This document shows positions 32,218 through 39,641 of a stretch of DNA of 42,140 nt, piece after piece. Position 1 is the stretch's first letter. Each line of letters begins with the position of its first letter. The stretch comes from an uncultured Limosilactobacillus sp. Lineage in GTDB: Bacteria > Bacillota > Bacilli > Lactobacillales > Lactobacillaceae. The position numbers and the translations under genes are program-made. Under the pieces are notes generated by a model that did not search any database, had not been told where the DNA came from, and saw only the letters and a program-made list of their open reading frames with translations. The stretch is taken from positions 1 to 42,140 of the forward strand of contig NZ_CAKPXS010000009.1 of assembly GCF_934202235.1 (NCBI RefSeq), given 5' to 3'.

Positions 32218-32889
32218 TTAATGATTGTTTGTCAGTCGTTTTGACCACCGTGATAACGGGTAGTCCACAATGAAGTAGAGGAAGAAAATCAACCCGTAAA
32301 CCCAGAAAACACCTGTGGGATAGGTTTGGTTATTGGCCTCGATGATCTGCTGACCAACGTTGATCACATCCATAATGCTGATCATCATCAGCAATGAAGT
32401 CGTTTTGACCACCCGCGTTGCCAGGTTAATCGTTGCTGGCAACTCTAGCCGGAGAGCCTGCGGAAGTAAGACGTAACGAAATAACTGCCAGTCATTCATT
32501 CCCAGTGCCAACCCAGTCTCCTTCTGATGAACCGGTACCGACTCGAGCGCCCCCCGGACAATATCGCTGAATTCCGCTGACACCCACAAGGCGAAGGCGA
32601 GGACCGCCATCCACGTGGCCGGTAAATTAACATGAAACTGCCGTGGAAGGATGTAGTAAACGAGGAAGAGCAACACTACTGTCGGGACAATCCGGAAGAA
32701 TTCCAGGTACAGCAATAGCAGTAAGCGAACGAACCGGTTCCGCCTGGTTCTTAACAGTCCCAACAGTGTTCCCAAGGCTAAACCAATAATCAGTGAAAGT
32801 GCTGCGATCCAGACGGCCGTCCAAAGTCCGCCCATCAGCCGTGTAAAGTTGCTCCCCTCAAATAACACGTTAATCCCCGAATGTGCCAT
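32218..32889 (-). CDS. Amino-acid ABC transporter permease
   Basis: This 223-residue membrane protein has about five membrane segments and the permease coupling motif EFSDIVRGALESVPVHQKETGLALG near residues 102-126, typical of the polar amino-acid HisM/GlnP family. The ATG follows AGGAGGG and overlaps the end of the first permease by 20 bases. With its partner it would form a heterodimeric channel. Confidence 0.93.
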   Translation of the reverse strand: MAHSGINVLFEGSNFTRLMGGLWTAVWIAALSLIIGLALGTLLGLLRTRRNRFVRLLLLLYLEFFRIVPTVVLLFLVYYILPRQFHVNLPATWMAVLAFALWVSAEFSDIVRGALESVPVHQKETGLALGMNDWQLFRYVLLPQALRLELPATINLATRVVKTTSLLMMISIMDVINVGQQIIEANNQTYPTGVFWVYGLIFFLYFIVDYPLSRWSKRLTNNH

Positions 32890-33529
32890 AACGAACCCTC
32901 CTTTCCAACCAGTCGAAGAAGATAATTAACGGAATCAGGATAATGGCGTACGCGATCACCAGGACGAAAAGGTACTCATTTGATCGGTAATACATGCCAA
33001 TCAAGTCGAGCGCCGTGTTAGTCAGTTCCGGGATGGCAATCACCGAGAAAATTGACGTTTCCTTAATCAAGAAAATGACGTTGGCGGCCAGCGCCGGCAT
33101 ACTCAATGCCAACCCCTGCCGGAAAACCACGTAACGGGCGAGCTGAAGTTTATTCATCCCGAGGGCTTCACCACTCTCAATTTGTGACTTATCAACCCCG
33201 TTAAAGCCGCCAAGAAAACCTTCTGCCATGTATGCACCACCAAGAAAAACCAACCCGATAATTCCCGCGGTTTCCGCCGACATCTTCCAACCAATCACTG
33301 GGAAGGCGTAGTACAAGAAGAATAACTGAATTAGCAACGGCGTGTTGCGCGCTAGTTCCACATATGCGGTCACTACCCGGTTGATCACCGGTACTTGAAA
33401 GTACTGAATCAGACTGCTGATAATCCCAACAACAATCGCCCCGGCGATGCCAACAAATGATAACCAGAGGGTCAATTTAAAACCGGCAATAAAGTTTGGC
33501 AGGCTTTGTGAGATGACACTCCAATCCAT
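32870..33529 (-). CDS. Amino-acid ABC transporter permease, first gene of the operon
   Basis: This 219-residue membrane protein has about five segments and the motif GAYMAEGFLGGFNGVDKSQIESGEALG near 107-133, placing it in the polar amino-acid permease family. It is the first structural gene downstream of the Cys-rich leader and its terminator, with GAGGAGG before the ATG. Operon order is permease, permease, ATPase, binding protein. Confidence 0.93.
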   Translation of the reverse strand: MDWSVISQSLPNFIAGFKLTLWLSFVGIAGAIVVGIISSLIQYFQVPVINRVVTAYVELARNTPLLIQLFFLYYAFPVIGWKMSAETAGIIGLVFLGGAYMAEGFLGGFNGVDKSQIESGEALGMNKLQLARYVVFRQGLALSMPALAANVIFLIKETSIFSVIAIPELTNTALDLIGMYYRSNEYLFVLVIAYAIILIPLIIFFDWLERRVRYGTFGD

Positions 33530-33573
33530 AACGATTACCTCCTCATTCTTATTTTTAGTAAGTAAAAGTAGCT

Positions 33574-33613
33574 AAAAAAAGACCTGCAAGCCCTCATCAG
33601 ACTTCGCAGGTCT
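33574..33613 (-). terminator. Leader terminator of the amino-acid ABC operon (attenuator)
   Basis: On the minus strand AGACCTGC pairs with GCAGGTCT, extended by AAG/CTT past a one-base bulge, with loop TCTGATGAGGG and seven T. It lies after the Cys-rich leader peptide and before the first permease, so the operon can only be expressed if it is bypassed. A competing 6-bp pairing, CAGACT (33623-33618) with AGTCTG (33603-33598), could disturb the stem. Confidence 0.85.
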
Positions 33614-33664
33614 AATTAGTCTGGGAAACGATCCCCTTATTTTACCGACTAACTGGAATACGAA

Positions 33665-33751
33665 TTACTGAACTTTGGGCATGTCAAATCGCTTGTTGCA
33701 ACATGGACAACAAGTAGCACAAAGTTCAGCTGACAGCGCAAAGTTTAGCAT
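33665..33751 (-). CDS. Cys-rich leader peptide (28 residues)
   Basis: ATG at 33751 with AAAGGAG nine bases upstream opens a 28-codon frame ending in TAA. It contains LCATCCPCC (residues 10-18), five cysteines in eight positions, in an otherwise ordinary peptide. The frame starts about 26 bases after the expected transcript start and ends 51 bases before a terminator stem. This layout is that of a transcription attenuator leader, in which ribosomes pause on Cys codons when charged tRNA-Cys is scarce. The coding region itself is full of alternative stems: near repeats at 33748-33739 and 33729-33720 both complement 33677-33668. A metal-binding micropeptide is a less likely alternative. Confidence 0.75.
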   Translation of the reverse strand: MLNFALSAELCATCCPCCNKRFDMPKVQ

Positions 33752-33783
33752 GTAATTCGTCTCCTTTCTTTTTGTTAGTTTGT

Positions 33784-33812
33784 ATTCTAATGGCATTCTC
33801 ATCCGATGTCAA
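33784..33812 (-). promoter_or_regulatory. Promoter of the Cys leader and amino-acid ABC operon
   Basis: On the minus strand, a perfect TTGACA (33812-33807) and TAGAAT (33789-33784) are 17 bases apart. It begins 28 bases after the prs stop. No terminator is seen between prs and this promoter. Confidence 0.85.
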
Positions 33813-33839
33813 CAACAAACCTACTTTTTCTCGGTATTT

Positions 33840-34832
33840 TTATTGGTCGTTCTCGTCATCCATTTCGGTAAAGCGGTTGTGGAAGAGCGGGCTCACCGGC
33901 CGGTTTTCGTTAATTCGCTTAATCGCCGACCCAATTAATGGCGCAACTGATACCTGTTTGATCTTATCAATCTGTTTTTCCGGTGTCAGTTTGATGGAGT
34001 CAGTCACGACCACTTCCTTCAGTGGTGACTTCTCTAATCGTTCGATGGCTGGTCCGGAGAGCACAGCGTGGGTGGCTGCAGCATAGACTTCCGTTGCGCC
34101 CTGCTCCATCAAGGCCTTTGAGCCGAGGGTAATTGTCCCCGCAGTATCAATCATATCGTCGAGCATGATGCACTTCTTGCCCCGAACGTCCCCGATAATA
34201 TTCATAATCTGGGCAACGTTGGCACGTGGACGCCGCTTGTCAATAATGGCAATCGGTGCCTTCAAAAATTCAGCAAGTGCACGAGCACGGGTCACCCCAC
34301 CGTGGTCCGGTGAGATAACGACGGCATCCTTAGCGACCCCGTTGGCGATAAAGTAGTCAGCCAGCAGCGGGGCACCCATCAGGTGGTCAACCGGAATATC
34401 AAAGAAGCCCTGAATTTGGGCCGCGTGCAGGTCGAGGGCCAGTACCCGGTCCGCACCAGCGTGTTCAATCATATTGGCAACGAGCTTCGCAGTAATTGGT
34501 TCTCGCGAACGGGTCTTCCGGTCCTGACGAGCGTAACCATAGTATGGCAAAACAACGTTGATCGTATTAGCTGATGCCCGGCGTAAGGCGTCAATCATGA
34601 TCAGCAGCTCCATCAAGTTATCATTGACTGGCGCGGAAGTTGACTGGATAACGTAAACGTTATCGCCACGGATACTTTCTTCGATGTTAATCTGAATTTC
34701 ACCATCAGAAAAACGGTCAACGGACAACTTGCCAAGGTCAACCCCGACATAATCGGCAATCTTTTGGGCCAGCGGGCGGTTGGAGTTGAGCGCAAAAATC
34801 TTCAACCGGTCATCAAAATAACGTTCTTTCAT
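33840..34832 (-). CDS. prs: Ribose-phosphate pyrophosphokinase (PRPP synthetase)
   Basis: This enzyme makes PRPP from ribose 5-phosphate and ATP for nucleotide, His and Trp synthesis. Family motifs are FSDGEIQINI, RQDRKTRSREPI (ATP), DLHAAQIQGFFDIPVDHLMG and the PRPP loop DDMIDTAGT (225-233). From the ATG at 34832, with TTGGAGGA upstream, it has 330 residues; the longer frame would contain the ribosome site. The purR-glmU-prs order is the usual Firmicutes arrangement. Confidence 0.96.
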   Translation of the reverse strand: MKERYFDDRLKIFALNSNRPLAQKIADYVGVDLGKLSVDRFSDGEIQINIEESIRGDNVYVIQSTSAPVNDNLMELLIMIDALRRASANTINVVLPYYGYARQDRKTRSREPITAKLVANMIEHAGADRVLALDLHAAQIQGFFDIPVDHLMGAPLLADYFIANGVAKDAVVISPDHGGVTRARALAEFLKAPIAIIDKRRPRANVAQIMNIIGDVRGKKCIMLDDMIDTAGTITLGSKALMEQGATEVYAAATHAVLSGPAIERLEKSPLKEVVVTDSIKLTPEKQIDKIKQVSVAPLIGSAIKRINENRPVSPLFHNRFTEMDDENDQ

Positions 34833-34867
34833 CGGATCCTCCAATTCAAACAATACGCATACGCTTA

Positions 34868-34896
34868 CATCATAAGTAGTTTTGCGACAAAGCGCA
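34868..34896 (-). promoter_or_regulatory. Candidate prs promoter
   Basis: On the minus strand, TTGCGC (34896-34891) and TATGAT (34873-34868) are 17 bases apart in the glmU-prs gap. Confidence 0.5.
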
Positions 34897-34901
34897 ACAG
34901 C

Positions 34902-36269
34902 TTACCACGGTAATTTTTTTGCGTAGTCCTTTTTATTTGTCTGCCGTGAACGAGCAATAGCCATGTCAAACCGGGCAGTATCATCAGTAATCGTCGAGCC
35001 AGCGGCAATGAAGGAATCCGCGGCGATGTTAACTGGTGCCACCAGGTTGGAGTTACTCCCAATAAAGGCGTGATCGCCAACGTTGGTGTGGTGCTTCTTA
35101 GCCCCGTCGTAGTTAACAAAGACCACTCCACAGCCAACATTAATGTTCTTGCCAAGGGTGGCATCCCCAATGTAGGTCAGGTGGCCAACCTTAGTCCCGT
35201 CACCAATATAAGCCTTCTTAATTTCACAGAAGTTACCAATATGAACGTTCTTGCCGATTTCAGCTTGCGGGCGCAAGTGGCTGTTGGGCCCGATATTGCT
35301 CCCGGTGTGCATTTCAGCTTCTTCCAGTGTCGATGAAATCACCTTAACATCGTCATGGATGACTGAATTCGTAATCCGGGAGTGAGCACCAATCAAACAG
35401 TCACTACCAATGACTGTCTTGCCCTTAATAACCACACCACCTTCAATCACGGTATCGCGACCAACCTTCACCCCGGCATCAATATAGGTGTGGTCAGGAT
35501 CAATCATCGACACGCCCTCGCTCATCAGCTTGGTGTTAATTCGCTGGCGCATCAGTTCGTTGGCCCGGGCAAGGGCAATCCGGTCATTGACCCCCATCGT
35601 TTCGTTGAAGTCGTCATCGCGGTAGGCGGTCACAATTTCACCCTCACTCTTGAGGATTCCAATAACGTCGGTCAGGTAGTATTCACCCTGGGCGTTGTCG
35701 TTGTTAATCAGCTTCAGTGCCGCAAACAGCTTCTGGTTATCGAAGCAGTAAACACCAGTGTTAATTTCGTGAATCGCCCGTTCTTCCTTGCTAGCATCCT
35801 TTTGTTCCACGATCCGTTCAACGATCCCCACGTCGTTACGAACGATCCGACCATAGCCTGTTGGGTCAGGAGCGTTGGAAGTCAGAATTGTGGCGGCCGA
35901 ATGACGCTGTTCATGGTATTCACACAATTTCTGGAAGGTCTCAGCAGTCAGCAGTGGCGTATCCCCACTGACAATAATCGTTTCACCGGTGGAATCGCGG
36001 AGCAAGTCTTCCGTTTGCATGACGGCGTGCCCGGTCCCCAACTGCTGTTTTTGCAAGGCAAAGTGGGTCCGCTTGCCGAGCGCCTCCTTAACGGTCTCAG
36101 CGCCAAACCCAACGACGGTGACAATGTTCTCAATCTTCGCTTGCTGGAGCTGCTCCAAGACATGTTCGACCATTGATTTACCACAAACCTGGTGTAACAC
36201 CTTATACAGTTTGGACTTCATCCGGGTTCCTTTACCAGCTGCCAGAATAATTGCGTTTCGTTCAGTCAT
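34902..36269 (-). CDS. glmU: Bifunctional GlmU (GlcNAc-1-P uridyltransferase / GlcN-1-P acetyltransferase)
   Basis: GlmU makes UDP-GlcNAc, the precursor of peptidoglycan and teichoic acid sugars. The N-terminal uridyltransferase has LAAGKGTRMKSKLYKVLH at residues 10-27. The C-terminal left-handed beta helix (from about 250) carries hexapeptide repeats and the acetyltransferase site with VGCGVVFVNYDGAKKHHTNVG. At 455 residues it is full length. AAAAGGAG precedes the ATG, three bases after the purR stop. Confidence 0.96.
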   Translation of the reverse strand: MTERNAIILAAGKGTRMKSKLYKVLHQVCGKSMVEHVLEQLQQAKIENIVTVVGFGAETVKEALGKRTHFALQKQQLGTGHAVMQTEDLLRDSTGETIIVSGDTPLLTAETFQKLCEYHEQRHSAATILTSNAPDPTGYGRIVRNDVGIVERIVEQKDASKEERAIHEINTGVYCFDNQKLFAALKLINNDNAQGEYYLTDVIGILKSEGEIVTAYRDDDFNETMGVNDRIALARANELMRQRINTKLMSEGVSMIDPDHTYIDAGVKVGRDTVIEGGVVIKGKTVIGSDCLIGAHSRITNSVIHDDVKVISSTLEEAEMHTGSNIGPNSHLRPQAEIGKNVHIGNFCEIKKAYIGDGTKVGHLTYIGDATLGKNINVGCGVVFVNYDGAKKHHTNVGDHAFIGSNSNLVAPVNIAADSFIAAGSTITDDTARFDMAIARSRQTNKKDYAKKLPW

Positions 36270-36272
36270 TTT

Positions 36273-37112
36273 TTATTGCTCCTTTTGGCTAAAAACATTT
36301 TCCATGTAGTTACCAGGACCAACTTCAATCGCGGAGTTGGCTGCATCCGTCGCGTGAACCTTAATCAGTGAAGTACAGTCTTTAACCAAGCGGTCACCAG
36401 TAAACTGACCCTCGGCAAAAACCGTTGACCCAACTAAGTGCGCGCCGAACTCCTTAATTAACGAGTACATCCCGTTAATCGTTCCGCCACCCTTGATGAA
36501 GTCGTCAACGACCACCACGTGAGCGCCCGCTGAAAGCGTCCGCCGCGATAACTCCATCTTCTTAATCCGGTTGGATGAGCCAGAAACATAGTTCACACTG
36601 ACCGTTGAGCCTTCCGTAATATGCGAACTGTTGCGGACAATGACAAACGGTTTGTTTAAATACATCGCCACGCTCTGGGCAATTGGGATTCCCTTTGTTT
36701 CCACCGTCATCACAACGTCAACCTGGGTGTCAACATACTGCGTCGCGATTAACTGGCCGACTGCCCGTAAAATATCAGGACGGCCCAGGAGGTCAGACAA
36801 GTAGACGTACCCCCCAGGCAAAAGCCGGCTCTTATCATCAACCGCCTCTTCGAGCGAACTAATCAGTTCGCTTGCTCGCTGCTGGGAATAGCAGGGTGTA
36901 AACTCTGCCCCACCAGCTGCTCCCGGGAGCGTCGCCAGTTTGCCGACCCCCATCTTGTGGAATGTTTTGCGAACGATACTTAAATCTTCACTAATTGATG
37001 ACTTAGCGGCACCGTAGCGCTCACCAAAAAACTTCAGGGAAACCAGCTCGCGCGGGTGTTCCATGAAGTAATGCGTCATATCAACTAAACGATTGCTCCG
37101 TCTAACTTTCAT
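36273..37112 (-). CDS. purR: Purine operon regulator PurR
   Basis: This 279-residue Gram-positive PurR has an N-terminal winged-helix DNA-binding domain (residues 5-70) and a phosphoribosyltransferase-like domain. The PRPP loop is VVVDDFIKGGGT (200-211). It controls purine genes and senses PRPP or (p)ppGpp. The upstream region has a PurBox-like site, so autoregulation is likely. It is followed by glmU and prs, whose product is its ligand. Confidence 0.95.
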   Translation of the reverse strand: MKVRRSNRLVDMTHYFMEHPRELVSLKFFGERYGAAKSSISEDLSIVRKTFHKMGVGKLATLPGAAGGAEFTPCYSQQRASELISSLEEAVDDKSRLLPGGYVYLSDLLGRPDILRAVGQLIATQYVDTQVDVVMTVETKGIPIAQSVAMYLNKPFVIVRNSSHITEGSTVSVNYVSGSSNRIKKMELSRRTLSAGAHVVVVDDFIKGGGTINGMYSLIKEFGAHLVGSTVFAEGQFTGDRLVKDCTSLIKVHATDAANSAIEVGPGNYMENVFSQKEQ

Positions 37113-37158
37113 CGTTCAACCTTTCCTTTTCCGGACAAATAAAACAAATTACCATCAA

Positions 37159-37181
37159 ATCATACCATAATGTTCGGCTTT
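37159..37181 (-). promoter_or_regulatory. purR promoter region with PurBox
   Basis: On the minus strand, AAAGCCGAACATT (37181-37169) matches the PurBox consensus AWWWCCGAACWWT at 12 of 13 positions and lies just upstream of a TATGAT -10 (37164-37159). A second CCGAA sits about 20 bases further up (near 37195) in the same orientation. The -35 is poor. Confidence 0.55.
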
Positions 37182-37219
37182 TCGTCCTGCTTTTTCGGTA
37201 AAAACCTTTATTTCTCGAC

Positions 37220-38014
37220 TTAATTATTAACCCGCCAACGATAAGCAAGTGCGCTGCAATAAATCAGCACTTCAATCGTTGCAATAAAGAAACTCACCGG
37301 CCAGTTACTTAAGTACGCTAAGTACAGGCCTAACCAGGTACCAACCAGCGAAAATAACACGGCAAGCAGCATCATCTTCGCTACCCCGTGGGTGTAGTAT
37401 TTAGCGCTGGCAGCTGGCAGTGTCAGCAAAATGAAAATTAGCAGCGAGCCGACAATCTGGGCGGCGACGCTGACAGCCACTGCCACCAGGATCAAAAAGA
37501 CAATTGCCAGCAGCCGCTGCGGCAATCCATTAGCCCGCGCCCCGACATCATCAAATGAATCAAACTTCATCATTCGGTAGCAAAGGAGCAAAACGACCAT
37601 CACTACCACCGAGAGGATCACCAATTGCCAAACCTCAGGCAAACTAATGCCCACGACGCTCCCGAAAAGAATGCTGGTGGCCGAGCTGGCCGTCTTGTTG
37701 CTCAACGACAGGAAAAGGATCCCCAGCCCCAAAAAGAGCGCAGAGACTGCACTAATCACTGATTCACGACGGGTTTCATCACTACTAAGCTGGCCAACAA
37801 TTACCGAGCTGAGGGTCGTAAATAACAGCATTCCCAGCAAGGCAGGCCACTGCATAAAAACAGCAAACGCTGCCCCGGAAAAGCCAATTTCAGACAGGGT
37901 GTGCGTCAGAAACGACATATTGCGGGCAACAACAAAGACGCCGATCATCCCACTGACCACCGCAATAATCGTCGCGGCCGCAAAAGCGTGACGCATAAAG
38001 CTTAGTTGAAACAT
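37220..38014 (-). CDS. Metal ABC transporter permease (ZnuB/MntB-like)
   Basis: This 264-residue protein has about eight membrane segments and the family start FMRHAFAAATIIAVVSGMIGVFVVARNMSFLTHTLSE, which marks the ABC-3 family of zinc/manganese/iron permeases. The ATG at 38014 overlaps the last base of the ATPase stop. It is the third gene of the binding protein-ATPase-permease set. The metal cannot be assigned from the permease. Confidence 0.92.
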   Translation of the reverse strand: MFQLSFMRHAFAAATIIAVVSGMIGVFVVARNMSFLTHTLSEIGFSGAAFAVFMQWPALLGMLLFTTLSSVIVGQLSSDETRRESVISAVSALFLGLGILFLSLSNKTASSATSILFGSVVGISLPEVWQLVILSVVVMVVLLLCYRMMKFDSFDDVGARANGLPQRLLAIVFLILVAVAVSVAAQIVGSLLIFILLTLPAASAKYYTHGVAKMMLLAVLFSLVGTWLGLYLAYLSNWPVSFFIATIEVLIYCSALAYRWRVNN

Positions 38015-38685
38015 TATTCGTCACCCTCCTCGCTGCTGGCTGGCAGCTCATTGATCGGTCCCTGTTCATATTTCTGCGGCATCAAGTGCAGGTAGCGAGT
38101 ACCGTAGTGTTTGGCTAACTCCCAGTCATGAGTAATAAATAACACTGAGAGGCCCTGCTGTTGAAAACGGCTGACCAGGTCCAGTAGTTCAAACTTCATT
38201 TCGTTATCTAAACTGGCTGTGGATTCATCCATAATCAACAATTGAGGCTTGGCCAGCAGCGCCTGCGCGAGGTAAGCCCGTTGCTTTTCCCCACCGGAGG
38301 CCAAACCCAGCGGCCGTTCAGCAATCGCCGCCAATTTGGTTTGTGACAGGATTTGCTGCAACTGGTGTCGTTCGTTCCGTGATAACCAGGGACGGATTGT
38401 GTTGGGCAGGTTCAGCGCTACAAAGTCACGGATGGACAAGGGGTATTCGGCGTCAAGGTTGCGAAACTGGGGGACGTAGCCAATCCGTAATCCCGCTTGC
38501 TGATTGATGGTTCCCCCCTGCGGTGCTAAAAAGCCCAGCAAAGAACGAACCAGGGTGGTTTTTCCCACACCATTTTCCCCAATGACAACCAGGAAATCAC
38601 CTTGGTTAATAGCAAAGCTCAGGTCACGGACAACCACGTGGCTGCCATAACCGAGCGTCAAATGATCGGCTGAAATTAGTGCGAT
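38014..38685 (-). CDS. Metal ABC transporter ATP-binding protein
   Basis: Walker A GENGVGKTT, signature ASGGEKQR (a variant of LSGGQ) and Walker B LLIMDESTASLD show an intact ABC ATPase of the zinc/manganese type. The start is odd. The family N-terminus (IALISADHLTLGYGSH) and an ideal AAGGAGGG, six bases away, point to an ATC codon at 38685. The first ordinary start, a TTG at 38661, is 30 bases from any ribosome site. I use 38685, overlapping the binding-protein stop; 38661 is the conservative choice. Confidence 0.85.
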   Translation of the reverse strand: MALISADHLTLGYGSHVVVRDLSFAINQGDFLVVIGENGVGKTTLVRSLLGFLAPQGGTINQQAGLRIGYVPQFRNLDAEYPLSIRDFVALNLPNTIRPWLSRNERHQLQQILSQTKLAAIAERPLGLASGGEKQRAYLAQALLAKPQLLIMDESTASLDNEMKFELLDLVSRFQQQGLSVLFITHDWELAKHYGTRYLHLMPQKYEQGPINELPASSEEGDE

Positions 38686-39617
38686 GTCGAACCCTCCTTC
38701 TCCTGAATGCGAATCAATTGCTGATACTCACCAAGCAGCCACTTCACGTCGCTAATCTTTTGTGGCTTTGTTTCAGTCACCTTGAGGACGGGGACATTTG
38801 ATTGGTGCGCCAGCTGGACCAAGTTCTTAATGGTCTTCCCACTGCTCTGGGTATTTTCCACCAAAAAGGCAACGCGGTGATGAACGAGGTCCTCTTGCAG
38901 TTGCCGAACGTCGGCTGGCGAGGGATCACTACCGTCTTCGATAGCCTTGGCAAAATGCGGGTCACTAATCGAATAACCTAAGTCTTTCAGGGCATAATCA
39001 AAGACCGGCTCGGTAACAGCGACCCGCTTATTAGCAGCCCGCCGAGCATTCTTCTTGGCGGTCGCAATTGCCCGCTGAACTGGAGCTAACTGCCGCTTAA
39101 AACGACGCGCATTGGCGTGATAATTTGCTGCGTGGTCAGGGTCAATTTGAGAGTATTGCGTGGCTAGTCGGTCGGCTAGGCGGGGGAGGGTCGATGGTAG
39201 GTACCACACGTGCTCGTTGTCACCCGCGTGTTTAGCAGCCACCTGCCGCGCAACGTTAATCATCGTTAACCGATGACTATTGCTAGCCACGAGCTTGTTC
39301 AGCCAGTAATCGTAACCAAGGCCGTTGACCACCACAATATTTGCCCGGGCCACTGTTTCGGCCTGAGCTGTTGATGGCTGATAATCGTGGGGGTCCACTG
39401 CCGTACTATTAATTAGCGTCGTGACTTGACCATGTTGGCCAGCCACCGCCCGGGCCACGCTGCCATAAACACCAAGACTGGTAACCATCCTCACCGGCTT
39501 TTGACGGTGAAAAGTTGGTCGCCAGTCAGTAATCATCAAACACAAAATGACCGCTAAGAAGGCGGTTAGGCCTGTCACCCCACGGATAAAGCGGTCATGC
39601 ATTAATCGTTTCAACAC
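38676..39617 (-). CDS. Metal ABC transporter substrate-binding protein (ZnuA-like)
   Basis: This 313-residue cluster A-I binding protein has an N-terminal hydrophobic anchor (about 12-30) without a good lipobox. Metal ligands are suggested by DPHDYQPST near residue 77, EHVWYLPS near 134, the EPVFDYALKDLGY segment and a later Glu in VAFLVENT. These fit the ZnuA/AdcA/MntC superfamily; zinc is somewhat more likely than manganese but not settled. There is no His-rich loop. The GTG start lies 24 bases after ispE, so the metal genes are probably co-transcribed with it. Confidence 0.87.
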   Translation of the reverse strand: MLKRLMHDRFIRGVTGLTAFLAVILCLMITDWRPTFHRQKPVRMVTSLGVYGSVARAVAGQHGQVTTLINSTAVDPHDYQPSTAQAETVARANIVVVNGLGYDYWLNKLVASNSHRLTMINVARQVAAKHAGDNEHVWYLPSTLPRLADRLATQYSQIDPDHAANYHANARRFKRQLAPVQRAIATAKKNARRAANKRVAVTEPVFDYALKDLGYSISDPHFAKAIEDGSDPSPADVRQLQEDLVHHRVAFLVENTQSSGKTIKNLVQLAHQSNVPVLKVTETKPQKISDVKWLLGEYQQLIRIQEKEGSTSH

Positions 39618-39641
39618 GACAAGTTCGTCCCCTCATCATTC

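Noticed and set aside
33665..33751. Reading the Cys-rich frame as a metal-binding micropeptide
   Set aside because: C-x2-CC-P-CC could bind metal, but its place between a promoter and a terminator, and the pairing arms within it, fit a leader peptide better. Not fully excluded.
33541..33780. T-box riboswitch upstream of the amino-acid ABC operon
   Set aside because: I looked for the T-box core (TGGNACCGCG) and an AGTA-type stem I on the minus strand and found neither. The Cys-codon peptide explains the region better.
35382..36176. A 264-codon plus-strand open frame
   Set aside because: It is antisense to glmU, has no family resemblance or ribosome site, and mirrors the codon bias of the real gene.
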